From NCBI RefSeq assembly GCF_002591895.1, contig NZ_NISX01000002.1, forward strand, positions 1 through 64,000: a stretch of 64,000 nucleotides of DNA, given 5' to 3'. Every line of letters starts with the position of its first letter. Position 1 is the stretch's first letter. The position numbers and the translations under genes were made by a program. The notes beneath the pieces are model-generated. The model saw only the letters and a list, made by a program, of their open reading frames with translations. It was not told the DNA's origin and made no database searches. The DNA comes from Lacimicrobium alkaliphilum (GTDB lineage: Bacteria > Pseudomonadota > Gammaproteobacteria > Enterobacterales > Alteromonadaceae). Shown one piece after another: positions 1-8,236 of the stretch.

Positions 1-78
1 TATCCGTGGATAGCGGGTTTTTATTATTACGGCATTTACCTGCTAGCAATCTGCATTGCCTCGCACAGATTTTATCCC

Positions 79-331
79 CTACCGATAACTCTCCACACAG
101 GGGCAGGAGCAGATCAAGTTTCTGTCGCCGTAGACGTCGTCGATACGGTTTACCGTGGGCCAGAATTTGCTCTTGCCCACAAAGTCTACCGGGTAGGCGG
201 CAGTGTTGCGGCTATAGCTGTGCGTCCACTCGTCATCACAGATATAGGCCAGGGTGTGGGGGGCGTTATGCAGTGGGTTGCCAGTTTCACTCCACTCACC
301 GCTTTCCACTTTGGCGATATCCACTTCGGTG
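79..331 (-). pseudogene. Truncated second copy of the gcvP 3' end (C-terminal fragment)
   Basis: On the minus strand this stretch encodes about 80 residues matching the C-terminus of the intact GcvP at 2582-5494, ending at the same stop codon. By eye, 79-318 differs from 2582-2821 at 18 of 240 bases, with five amino-acid changes, so most changes are silent. The fragment has no start region. Its upstream end reads TEVDIAK joined directly to VESGEW, two pieces that lie 49 codons apart in intact GcvP, so an in-frame 147-base deletion occurred at the shared 8-mer TTGGCAAT. Similarity stops near 331. It is a direct repeat of the functional gene's end and cannot make a working glycine dehydrogenase. 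Confidence 0.88.
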
Positions 332-922
332 TTTTTTTGTCTTCGGTAGTGTTTCAGAACAGTTCTATAACGCCTCTCAAACGAATAACCGATGATTCAG
401 CTGAGTCTGCCACTACACAGCTCCCCTTCCTTAACTACATCAGCAACTCCCCAGACTAACGTCGCTTGCGCTCCTTTACGGTTGATATATATATTCCGTT
501 AAACTACATTATGTAATATATATTCCATTAATGGATTCTGTCACCTCACTGTTGAGTAGTTTAAACCGGCAGCAGGCTGGATACATGCAAGGATTATTCA
601 TAAACAGGATCGAAAACACCTTTGTCATGAAATTCCGGTGTCATAGCTAAGATAGTAGAGCTTCTCAGTGAAGCGGGTTTGCCGGATGCGCTACCTGACC
701 AGATAGTGTCAGCACTAATGGGAGCCGGCCTGCGGCTCCGCTGGAGAACGCGGTATGGTAATGGCGGTGGCGATAGCGTCGATAAACTGCCCGAAGCTTT
801 GCGAACAGAAATTGCCAATATGAAAGTCGCGAGTGGAACGAAACCTATAACCCGCTTCATTTCGAACATAACGAAGGTTTCAAAATTAGTACTTGCTGCA
901 AAGACCTATCACTGGAGAACTT
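332..922. other. 591-base spacer without a recognisable gene, between the gcvP fragment and phoD
   Basis: No convincing gene is visible. The stretch is AT-rich near 480-535, where ATATATATTCC followed by GTTA or ATTA occurs twice (about 487-501 and 517-530). A GC-rich hairpin, GGAGCCG with CGGCTCC, lies at 721-739. An open frame from about 631 through 870 on the plus strand lacks an ATG and a ribosome site and resembles nothing I recognise; it may be a gene relic. The phoD ribosome site GGAGA is at 914-918. Confidence 0.5.
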
Positions 923-2341
923 ATGAAAACAACTCGGCGTTATTTTTTAAAATCATTGGCCATTGCTGGCGGGACGTTACCTTTAATTTCTGGAGCATGG
1001 CGCCAGGCACTGGCTGCGGCCACAGGCTACCCCCGACTTTTGCATGGCCCGATGGCGGGTGCTGTTGGCCAAAATGATATTAACATCTGGATGCGCTCCA
1101 GTGGTCGCTATCAGGTGAGCATACAATATGGGAAGCAGTCTGATCTCTCAGATGCCAGGCTCAGCCCAGAAATGCAAACCGGCCCGGAAAATGACTTTGT
1201 TGCAACTATCAACATTTCAGGTCTGGAAGCGGATACTAAGTACTACTACCGTCCGTGGGTCGATGGAAAACCGGCGAAATACATGGATAATGTCCCTCCT
1301 TTCCAGTTCAAAACCGCCCCCGCAAAAAACGCCAAATTCCTTCTTGGCTTTGGGTCTTGCGCACGCTGGCAAGAATTTCCAGATCAACCCATCTGGAGCG
1401 CTCTGGATCGTTGGGAGCCAGATTTGTTTTGCTGGCTGGGTGACAACATCTACGCCGATACGGTAGAGCCAGGCATTATGTCTGACTTGTACAAAATCCA
1501 GCGCTCTGTACCAGAACTCCAGGAATTTTGTAGCCGAGTTCCTCAATTAGCCATTTGGGACGATCACGACTATGGCCTGAATAATAGCGGTAAAGAAAAT
1601 CCGATGAAGGAAGAAAGCTTAAAGCTATTTAAACGCTACTGGGCAAATCCCTCATATGGAACCGAGCAATCTCCTGGAGTGTTCTTTCAATACAATTATG
1701 CCGGGGTAGACTTCTTTTTCCTCGATAATCGCTATCACCGAGACTCTAACGACCAGCCAGATGGCCCGGACAAGAGCCATCTTGGCAGTGAACAGTTAGC
1801 GTGGTTAAAAGATGGGCTTAAGGCCAGCTCTGCGCCGTTTAAAGTGCTTATCTGTGGTGGCGGCTGGTCATACAATCCGGACTCGTTTGGGGAAGACAAC
1901 TGGACTAGTTACCAACATGAGCGTAATAACCTGTTTGATTTTATCCGTGATCAACATATCAGCGGCGTGCTGTTAATGTCTGGGGATATACACCGCTCCG
2001 AGGCAAACTGTATTCCATGGTCAGCTCAGGGTGGCTACGATCTTTACGAGTTTGCCAGCTCTGGTCTTGCTCAGGACACCCCGATGCCAGAACCAATTGA
2101 AACACCGGAGATTCGCCTGCGTGAACCATTCACCGGGGGGCATAATGCTGGCTTACTCGAGTTCGACCTCACTCAGGAAGATCCAGTAGTAAAATTCAAT
2201 GTAATTAATTTTAGGGCGCAAACCGTTTGGGACAATCCAATCACCATACGCGCCAGTGAGCTGCGCAATGGTGTTAGTAGTTGGAAGCAAAAAGTCGATC
2301 CCGAACTTCCAACACCTCTAAGAGCAGATGTTAAGGCCTGA
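923..2341 (+). CDS. PhoD-like alkaline phosphatase/phosphodiesterase, Tat-exported
   Basis: This is a metallophosphatase of the PhoD (alkaline phosphatase D) family, expected to release phosphate from phosphoesters outside the cytoplasm. The start at 923 is preferred over an upstream in-frame codon at 893 because GGAGA lies four bases before it and the protein then begins with a twin-arginine signal, TTRRYFLKS. After a beta-rich N-terminal domain the metal-binding motifs follow in order: GSCARWQ (144-150), GDNIYAD (173-179), DDHDYG (213-218) and SGDIHRSE (353-360). At 472 residues it is of usual length. It sits alone between two copies of the gcvP 3' end, so it may be a later arrival at this locus. 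The substrate is not evident. Confidence 0.9.
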   Translation: MKTTRRYFLKSLAIAGGTLPLISGAWRQALAAATGYPRLLHGPMAGAVGQNDINIWMRSSGRYQVSIQYGKQSDLSDARLSPEMQTGPENDFVATINISGLEADTKYYYRPWVDGKPAKYMDNVPPFQFKTAPAKNAKFLLGFGSCARWQEFPDQPIWSALDRWEPDLFCWLGDNIYADTVEPGIMSDLYKIQRSVPELQEFCSRVPQLAIWDDHDYGLNNSGKENPMKEESLKLFKRYWANPSYGTEQSPGVFFQYNYAGVDFFFLDNRYHRDSNDQPDGPDKSHLGSEQLAWLKDGLKASSAPFKVLICGGGWSYNPDSFGEDNWTSYQHERNNLFDFIRDQHISGVLLMSGDIHRSEANCIPWSAQGGYDLYEFASSGLAQDTPMPEPIETPEIRLREPFTGGHNAGLLEFDLTQEDPVVKFNVINFRAQTVWDNPITIRASELRNGVSSWKQKVDPELPTPLRADVKA

Positions 2342-2372
2342 AATACAAAATCAATCAATGGGATCAAAGGCG

Positions 2373-2402
2373 TTGAACCAAATGTATCTGCTTTTGGTTC
2401 AA
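2373..2402 (+). terminator. Hairpin after phoD
   Basis: TTGAACCAAA at 2373-2382 pairs perfectly with TTTGGTTCAA at 2393-2402, 30 bases after the phoD stop codon. There is no T run behind it, so it is a weak terminator or 3'-end stabilising stem. Confidence 0.45.
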
Positions 2403-2495
2403 TGCTCACTGCACGGTGACCGCTCCAGTTTCCAATTGGATTTGCCACTTCAGACAATCCCGGTTACGGATAATCGCAACACAAGGTTTTTCTGA

Positions 2496-2532
2496 ATCGC
2501 ATAAAAAAGCCCACTGTAAAGTGGGCTCTGAC
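2496..2532 (-). terminator. Rho-independent terminator of gcvP
   Basis: On the minus strand AGCCCACT and AGTGGGCT form a stem with a four-base loop, followed directly by six T residues. It lies about 50 bases past the gcvP stop and fits as the end of the gcvTHP transcript. No equivalent follows the gcvP fragment at 79. Confidence 0.82.
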
Positions 2533-2581
2533 TATCCATTAAACATCTTATTGACTGCGAATAGCAGGTTCTGTCCTCTGC

Positions 2582-5494
2582 CTACCGATAACTCTCCACA
2601 CTGGGGCAGGAGCAGATCAGGTTTCTGTCGCCGTATACATCGTCGATACGGTTTACCGTGGGCCAGAATTTGCTCTTGCCCACAAAGCCTACCGGGTAGG
2701 CGGCGATGTTGCGGCTATAGCTGTGCGTCCATTCATCGTCGCAAATATCCGCCAGGGTGTGGGGGGCGTTATGCAGTGGGTTGTCGGTTTCACTCCACTC
2801 GCCGCTTTCCACTTTGGCAATTTCTTCTCGGATCTTGATCATGGCTTCACAGAAGCGGTCCAGCTCCACTTTGGCTTCGGATTCCGTGGGCTCAATCATC
2901 AGCGTACCGGCTACCGGGAAGCTCATGGTGGGCGCATGGAAGCCATAGTCATTCAGGCGCTTGGCAATATCCACTTCGGTGACACCGGAGGCTTCTTTAA
3001 GCTGGCGCAGGTCGATAATGCACTCGTGGGCTACACGGTCGTTACGGCCTTTATACAACACCGGGTAGTGGCCGCTGAGTTGTCTGGCCACATAGTTGGC
3101 GTTAAGAATCGCCACTTCGGTGGCCTTTCTCAGCCCTTCGCCACCCATCATTTTGATATACATATAGCTGATCGGCAGGATCGAGGCACTGCCCCATGGC
3201 GCGGCCGATACCGAGCCGTTGTTTTCGCCGGTACCGGGTATGTTTACCACTGGGTGATTAGGCAAAAACGGCGCTAAGTGTGATTTTACGCCTATCGGGC
3301 CCATACCAGGGCCGCCACCACCGTGAGGAATACAAAAGGTTTTATGCAGGTTCAGGTGCGACACGTCACCGCCAATAAAGCCGGGGGTGGTCAGGGCCAC
3401 CTGAGCGTTGAGGTTGGCGCCGTCCATATACACCTGGCCGCCGTGCTGATGCACGATATCGCAGATTTCGCGAATGCCTTCTTCATATACGCCGTGAGTA
3501 GACGGATAAGTAACCATAATGCACGACAGGTTATCGGCCATCTCTTCGGCCTTGGCCTTAAGGTCGGCCATGTCCACATTACCGTTTTTATCACAGTTCA
3601 CCACCACCACTTTAAGGCTGGCCATTTGCGCCGAGGCCGGGTTGGTGCCGTGGGCTGAGCTAGGGATCAGGCACACATTACGGTGCCCTTCGCCGCGGCT
3701 CTCGTGATAGCGCTGAATGGCGATCAGGCCAGCATATTCACCCTGCGCACCGGAGTTGGGCTGCATGGAGATATTGTCGTAACCGGTGATCTCAATCAGA
3801 TCATCGCCAAGTTCGGTAATCATCTGCTGGTAACCCTGTGCCTGATCGATGGGGCAAAACGGGTGCAGCTTGCCAAATTCCGGCCAGGTGATGGGGATCA
3901 TCTCGGCGGTGGCGTTCAGCTTCATGGTGCACGAGCCCAGTGAAATCATCGAGTGATTCAGCGCCAGATCCTTATCTTCTAAAGACTTGATATAGCGCAG
4001 CATCTCGGTTTCAGAGTGGTGGCTGTTAAACACCTCATGAGTAAGAATGTCAGAGGTGCGAATCAGCTCAGCAGGAATGGAATCGCTGTTATCGCTTAGC
4101 GCGTTGTCGAGCTTGTCGATATCAAGGCCATGATCCGAACCTATAAAGACGCTGAACAGGGCATTCAGATCAGCGCGGCTGGTGGTTTCATCCAGGCTGA
4201 TGCCCAGCAAGTCGTCAAGGTCGGTGCGCAGGTTGATATTGTTCTCAAGGGCGCGTTTTACAATGGTTTCTTTATCACTGCTCGCATCGCCGCCCACTTT
4301 TACCGTGATGGTGTCAAACCAGCTATTGTGCAACAGCTCAAAACCTTTTTGCTTAAGGCCCGCGGCCAGAATATCGGTCAGGCGATGAATGCGGCTGGCA
4401 ATGGTTTTTAAGCCTTCCGGACCATGATACACGGCATAAAAAGAGGCGATATTGGCCAGCAGCACCTGTGCAGTACAGATATTGGAGTTGGCCTTTTCAC
4501 GGCGGATATGCTGTTCACGGGTTTGCAGCGCCATGCGCAGCGCAGGCTCGCCACGGCTGTCCTGGGATACACCGATAATCCTACCCGGCAAAGAGCGTTT
4601 ATACGCATCGCGGGTGGCGAAAAACGCTGCATGGGGGCCACCGTAACCCATGGGCACGCCAAAGCGCTGGGCACTGCCCAGCACCACATCGGCGCCCATT
4701 TCACCGGGGGATTTAAGCATCACCAGGCTCATAATATCGGCTGCCACTGCCACAACGCCTTTTTTTCTTTGTACTGCTGCAATCAGGTCGCTGATATCGC
4801 GCACCTCACCTGTTGTGCCGGGGTATTGCAACAGGGCACCGAACACATCCAGTTCAGCCACCACATCGGCGGGGCCGGTTTGTACTTCAAACCCGAACAG
4901 ATCGGCGCGGGTTTTTACCAGGTCGATGGTTTGCGGGTGCACATCATCGGCGATAAAAAACAGATTGGATTTTTTGTTTTTCGAAACCCGTTTGGCCAGT
5001 GCCATGGCCTCGGCGGCGGCGGTGCCTTCATCCAGCAATGAGGCTGAAGCCAGCTCCAGGCCGGTCAGATCAATGGTCATCTGCTGAAAATTCAGTAACG
5101 ACTGCAGGCGGCCCTGGGCAATTTCCGGCTGATAAGGCGTATAGGCGGTATACCAGCCCGGATTTTCCAGCACGTTACGCAGGATCACATTCGGCGTATG
5201 AGTATCGTGGTAACCCATACCGATATTGCTGCGGAATACCTTGTTTTTACTGGCAATGGCTTTGAGTTTGGCCAGTGCCTCGCTTTCTGTCTGACTCTCG
5301 CCCAGTTTCAGCGGCTCGGGCAGGCGGATACCGGCTGGTACAGTCTGTTCAATCAGCGCCTCCAGCGAGTCGGCGCCAACGGTTTCCAGCATGGCAGCAA
5401 TTTCTGCCTGTCCTGGGCCGATATGACGACGAACAAAGTCCTGCTTTTGTTCCAGTTGGGATAGGGAGAGTACAGAGTCAGACATAAGGCTCAC
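2582..5494 (-). CDS. gcvP: Glycine dehydrogenase (decarboxylating), P-protein of the glycine cleavage system
   Basis: This PLP enzyme decarboxylates glycine and passes the aminomethyl group to the lipoyl arm of GcvH. The protein has 970 residues, close to the usual length for single-chain P-proteins. The PLP-binding lysine is in HLNLHKTF, about residue 710, followed by the glycine-rich loop GGGGPG. The N-terminal half carries the partner domain ([16 protein letters not shown]) and the second half has GSCTMKLNA and [10 protein letters not shown]. It is the last gene of gcvT-gcvH-gcvP, 134 bases after gcvH with a long hairpin in between, and ends in a good terminator. A mutated copy of its last 80 codons lies 2.5 kb away. 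Confidence 0.98.
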   Translation of the reverse strand: MSLMSDSVLSLSQLEQKQDFVRRHIGPGQAEIAAMLETVGADSLEALIEQTVPAGIRLPEPLKLGESQTESEALAKLKAIASKNKVFRSNIGMGYHDTHTPNVILRNVLENPGWYTAYTPYQPEIAQGRLQSLLNFQQMTIDLTGLELASASLLDEGTAAAEAMALAKRVSKNKKSNLFFIADDVHPQTIDLVKTRADLFGFEVQTGPADVVAELDVFGALLQYPGTTGEVRDISDLIAAVQRKKGVVAVAADIMSLVMLKSPGEMGADVVLGSAQRFGVPMGYGGPHAAFFATRDAYKRSLPGRIIGVSQDSRGEPALRMALQTREQHIRREKANSNICTAQVLLANIASFYAVYHGPEGLKTIASRIHRLTDILAAGLKQKGFELLHNSWFDTITVKVGGDASSDKETIVKRALENNINLRTDLDDLLGISLDETTSRADLNALFSVFIGSDHGLDIDKLDNALSDNSDSIPAELIRTSDILTHEVFNSHHSETEMLRYIKSLEDKDLALNHSMISLGSCTMKLNATAEMIPITWPEFGKLHPFCPIDQAQGYQQMITELGDDLIEITGYDNISMQPNSGAQGEYAGLIAIQRYHESRGEGHRNVCLIPSSAHGTNPASAQMASLKVVVVNCDKNGNVDMADLKAKAEEMADNLSCIMVTYPSTHGVYEEGIREICDIVHQHGGQVYMDGANLNAQVALTTPGFIGGDVSHLNLHKTFCIPHGGGGPGMGPIGVKSHLAPFLPNHPVVNIPGTGENNGSVSAAPWGSASILPISYMYIKMMGGEGLRKATEVAILNANYVARQLSGHYPVLYKGRNDRVAHECIIDLRQLKEASGVTEVDIAKRLNDYGFHAPTMSFPVAGTLMIEPTESEAKVELDRFCEAMIKIREEIAKVESGEWSETDNPLHNAPHTLADICDDEWTHSYSRNIAAYPVGFVGKSKFWPTVNRIDDVYGDRNLICSCPSVESYR

Positions 5495-5528
5495 TTGTCA
5501 GGTTTAAAGTTAAAATTGGAAAGAGAAA

Positions 5529-5618
5529 GAAAAAGTGGGGTCAGAGTAAACTTTTCTAAGAGTCAGTTCAGAACAGCTTTTAGTCCATCCGAAAAGTTTA
5601 CTCTGACCCCACTTTTTC
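5529..5618. repeat. Long inverted repeat (hairpin) between gcvH and gcvP
   Basis: Two perfectly complementary 28-base arms (5529-5556 and 5591-5618) are separated by a 34-base loop. The core of the left arm is GTGGGGTCAGAGTAAACTTT. The same core builds the hairpin at 6047-6131, but the loops are unrelated. The TGGGGTCAGAGT type of palindrome resembles dispersed REP-like repeats that I recall from other proteobacterial genomes; that link is inference. Confidence 0.9.
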
Positions 5619-5628
5619 CTTTGGAGTT

Positions 5629-6018
5629 TTATTCTTCGTCGATGCTGTTCTCGTAAGCTTCGGCGTCAAGCAATTCATTAAACTCGCCGTCATCGTCGGC
5701 TTTAATGCGGAATAACCAGCCATCGCCGTAGGGGTCAGAGTTAACCAGTTCGGGAGAGTCTTCCAGCTCTTCATTCACGGCAACCACTTCACCACCTATC
5801 GGGGCATACACATCAGAGGCAGCTTTTACTGATTCAGCTACAGCTACATCATCACCGGCGGCGACGGTGTCGCCCACATCAGGCACTTCAACAAATACCA
5901 TGTCACCTAGCAATTCCTGGGCATGTTCTGAAATACCTACGGTGTAAGTACCGTCCCCTTCCGGGCGAACCCACTCGTGCGAGGCGGCATAACGCAATTC
6001 TGATGGGATATTACTCAT
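5629..6018 (-). CDS. gcvH: Glycine cleavage system H protein
   Basis: The 129-residue lipoyl carrier shuttles the aminomethyl intermediate from GcvP to GcvT. The lipoylated lysine is K65 within AESVKAASD, and the N-terminal [11 protein letters not shown] is typical of the family. The ATG is preceded by AGAGGA at good spacing. It is the middle gene of the gcv operon, and uniquely has a long hairpin on both sides (5529-5618 downstream, 6047-6131 upstream), so its message segment would be bounded by two stable stems. Confidence 0.98.
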   Translation of the reverse strand: MSNIPSELRYAASHEWVRPEGDGTYTVGISEHAQELLGDMVFVEVPDVGDTVAAGDDVAVAESVKAASDVYAPIGGEVVAVNEELEDSPELVNSDPYGDGWLFRIKADDDGEFNELLDAEAYENSIDEE

Positions 6019-6046
6019 TGGGATTCCTCTTTTATTCTTTGTTTGG

Positions 6047-6131
6047 GGAAAGTGGGGTCAGAGTAAACTTTTACCTGGCCTGGCATAACTACTTTGCGAA
6101 TGCAAAAAAGTTTACTCTGACCCCACTTTCC
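6047..6131. repeat. Long inverted repeat (hairpin) between gcvT and gcvH
   Basis: Perfectly complementary 26-base arms (6047-6072 and 6106-6131) flank a 33-base loop. The arms share the core GTGGGGTCAGAGTAAACTTT with the hairpin downstream of gcvH; the loop sequence differs. The left arm ends 28 bases upstream of the gcvH ATG, which is at 6018, and the right arm ends 12 bases past the gcvT stop. Confidence 0.9.
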
Positions 6132-6143
6132 ATAACGTGTTAT

Positions 6144-7235
6144 TTAGTGTTCAACCTTTTTGCCGTTACGTACAAAACTGGGCTTAACGACTTTTACTGT
6201 AACCCACTTTTTGCGCATTTCCACCTCGGCGCTGGCACCTACCGGGGTTGGCACTCTGGCCATGGCAATACTATGGCCCAGTGTTGGCGAGAAACTGCCC
6301 GAGGTGATCACCCCGTCGCCGCCTTCTACCTTGATTTTCTGGCCGGTACGCAGTACCCCTTTTTCTTCCATTACCAGGCCTACCAGCTTTTCCTTGCCGC
6401 TGCGGTTATATTCTTCAACGGCGGTGCGGCCCATGAACTCGCGTTCTTCAGGCAACCAGCTAATGGTCCAGCCCATGTTTGCCGCAAGCGGTGAGATATT
6501 TTCGTCCATATCCTGGCCGTAAAGGTTCATACCGGCTTCAAGTCGCAGGGTATCACGGGCTCCCAGGCCACAGGGCTGAACGCCTGCATCCAGAAGTTTC
6601 TGCCAGAAGGCTCCTGCATCACCAGCCGGCACCATAATTTCATAGCCCGCTTCACCGGTATACCCTGTAGTGGCTATAAACAGATCGCCGCTAAACACAC
6701 CGAAAAATGGCTTCATGCCTTCAACGGCGGCTTTCTGCTCGTCGCTGAACAGCGTCGCAGCCTTTTCTTTGGCATTGGGTCCCTGCACGGCAATCATGGC
6801 CAGATCTGATTGCTCAATAATCTGCATATCAAACCCTTCGGCCACTTTATTCAGCCAGTTGATGTCTTTTTCACGGGTAGCCGAGTTTACCACCAGGCGA
6901 TAATCATCATCGGCAAAGTAATAGCAAATCAGATCATCAACTACCCCACCCTGTTCATTCAGCATGCCGCTGTACAGCGCCTTACCTTTGACCTTGAGTT
7001 TATCAACGTCGTTGGCCAGCAAATAGCGCAGGTAAGCTTTGGCTTGCGGGCCTTTGATATCAACAATGGTCATATGCGACACGTCAAACATACCGGCATC
7101 ACGGCGCACAGCGTGGTGCTCTTCAATCTGGGAGCCATAATTGATCGGCATTTCCCAACCGTGAAAGTCCACCATTTTCGCGCCCGCTTCAAGGTGCTTG
7201 GGGTGCAATACCGTTTTGCTTGGAGTGGTTGACAT
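6144..7235 (-). CDS. gcvT: Glycine cleavage system aminomethyltransferase, T protein
   Basis: The enzyme transfers the methylene group from aminomethylated GcvH to tetrahydrofolate, releasing ammonia. I start it at the ATG at 7235 ([12 protein letters not shown]), giving 363 residues, the usual length; a longer frame to 7298 adds 21 untypical residues. Visible family motifs are [40 protein letters not shown] and the C-terminal [10 protein letters not shown]. It is the first gene of the operon. No glycine riboswitch is visible in the 153 bases before it; a LysR-type gene is divergently transcribed instead. Confidence 0.97.
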   Translation of the reverse strand: MSTTPSKTVLHPKHLEAGAKMVDFHGWEMPINYGSQIEEHHAVRRDAGMFDVSHMTIVDIKGPQAKAYLRYLLANDVDKLKVKGKALYSGMLNEQGGVVDDLICYYFADDDYRLVVNSATREKDINWLNKVAEGFDMQIIEQSDLAMIAVQGPNAKEKAATLFSDEQKAAVEGMKPFFGVFSGDLFIATTGYTGEAGYEIMVPAGDAGAFWQKLLDAGVQPCGLGARDTLRLEAGMNLYGQDMDENISPLAANMGWTISWLPEEREFMGRTAVEEYNRSGKEKLVGLVMEEKGVLRTGQKIKVEGGDGVITSGSFSPTLGHSIAMARVPTPVGASAEVEMRKKWVTVKVVKPSFVRNGKKVEH

Positions 7236-7388
7236 AGCCTTACCTGAGATTGATGACAAAGTGGCCTGAATTATAGGCCCTTGCCTGTGGTGCAACAAAT
7301 TGGAAATCTTAATAGAATGATTACAATTTGTTATGTATTATTTGGTTTTAATTAGCAAAGCTGATGGGATTGAAACTCTACAAAAAAC

Positions 7389-8234
7389 ATGAAACAACTT
7401 TCACTGGATAATTTACGGGCCCTGGTAGCAGTGGTGGATATGGGCGGTTACGCCAAGGCCGGGGAATACCTGGGCCGCTCTCAGCCCGCCATCAGTCTGC
7501 AGATAAAGCGTCTCGAGGAGCAAATTGGCCGGCGGCTGTTTCAGCGTCAGGGTCAGAAGCAGCAGATCAATGCCGATGGGTTGTTGCTCTATCACCGTGC
7601 CCGGCAGATGCTGACGCTGAATGACGATATTCTGCGTGAATTTGAACAATCTCAGCTTACCGGCCAGTTGCGCCTTGGTCTGCCCAGTGAATTTGCCACA
7701 AGAGTACTACCCAGCATAATCGGCGATTTTTCCAAAGCCTACCCGGATGTGACATTAGAAGTCAGCTGTGATTTAAGTAAGTCGTTGCTCAGAAAGGACC
7801 AGCGCAAGGAGTATGATCTGATCCTGGCGCTGGACAATGAACCCGGAGAGTTTGGTCCGGAAACCCTGTTGCAGGACGAACTGATCTGGGTGGCGCGCGC
7901 CGGTTATCAGCTTGATGCGAAGAATATTGCCCTGGTGGCTGCCCCACAGGGTTGTATTTATCGTCAGCGCGCGCGTCAGAGTCTGCAACAGAGTGGCCTG
8001 CGCTGGCGTGTGAGTTACACCAATGCGGATATCGGCGGTATCACGGCGGCCCTGAAAGAGGGGCTGGGTATTACGGTACTGGCTAAAAGTACCCTGCCTG
8101 ATGAACTTGTTGAGCTTAAACACCCGGCCCTGCCAAACCTGGGTAAAGTGGGCATTAATTTATTTATCCAGTCTGAACAACACCCTCAGGCCAGCAGCAA
8201 ACTGGCTGAGTTTATCCGCTCCCGTCTGGCCTGA
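7389..8234 (+). CDS. LysR-family transcriptional regulator (LrhA-like)
   Basis: The 281-residue protein has an N-terminal winged helix-turn-helix (GGYAKAGEYLGRSQPAIS, about residues 19-36, then LQIKRLEEQIG) and a LysR effector domain beginning with LRLGLPSEFA. The pattern resembles the LrhA/HexA subgroup more than GcvA. It is transcribed away from gcvT with 153 bases between the two starts, so it may act on that shared region. Its stop lies only two bases from the stop of the convergent amidohydrolase gene. The effector is unknown. Confidence 0.88.
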   Translation: MKQLSLDNLRALVAVVDMGGYAKAGEYLGRSQPAISLQIKRLEEQIGRRLFQRQGQKQQINADGLLLYHRARQMLTLNDDILREFEQSQLTGQLRLGLPSEFATRVLPSIIGDFSKAYPDVTLEVSCDLSKSLLRKDQRKEYDLILALDNEPGEFGPETLLQDELIWVARAGYQLDAKNIALVAAPQGCIYRQRARQSLQQSGLRWRVSYTNADIGGITAALKEGLGITVLAKSTLPDELVELKHPALPNLGKVGINLFIQSEQHPQASSKLAEFIRSRLA

Positions 8235-8236
8235 GT

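Noticed and set aside
79-324. The gcvP fragment as a functional small gene
   Set aside because: It lacks a start region, has an internal in-frame deletion and carries several replacements relative to intact GcvP.
594-1077. Open frames on both strands (594-869 minus, 679-1077 plus) before phoD
   Set aside because: They overlap each other and the phoD start, have no good ribosome site, and show no recognisable motif. A relic cannot be excluded.
332-2581. phoD region as a transposon or integron cassette
   Set aside because: No transposase, integrase, terminal inverted repeats or attC-like structure is visible; only the gcvP direct repeat supports an insertion.
4424-5041. 205-residue open frame opposite gcvP
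   Set aside because: Fully inside the conserved gcvP coding region; shadow.
5529-6131. The gcv hairpins as ordinary rho-independent terminators
   Set aside because: Stems are far longer than usual, the loops are over 30 bases, the genes on both sides form one pathway on one strand, and the arms are repeated almost exactly.
7236-7388. Glycine riboswitch before gcvT
   Set aside because: The region is short and shows no aptamer core by eye; listed as a finding for checking instead.
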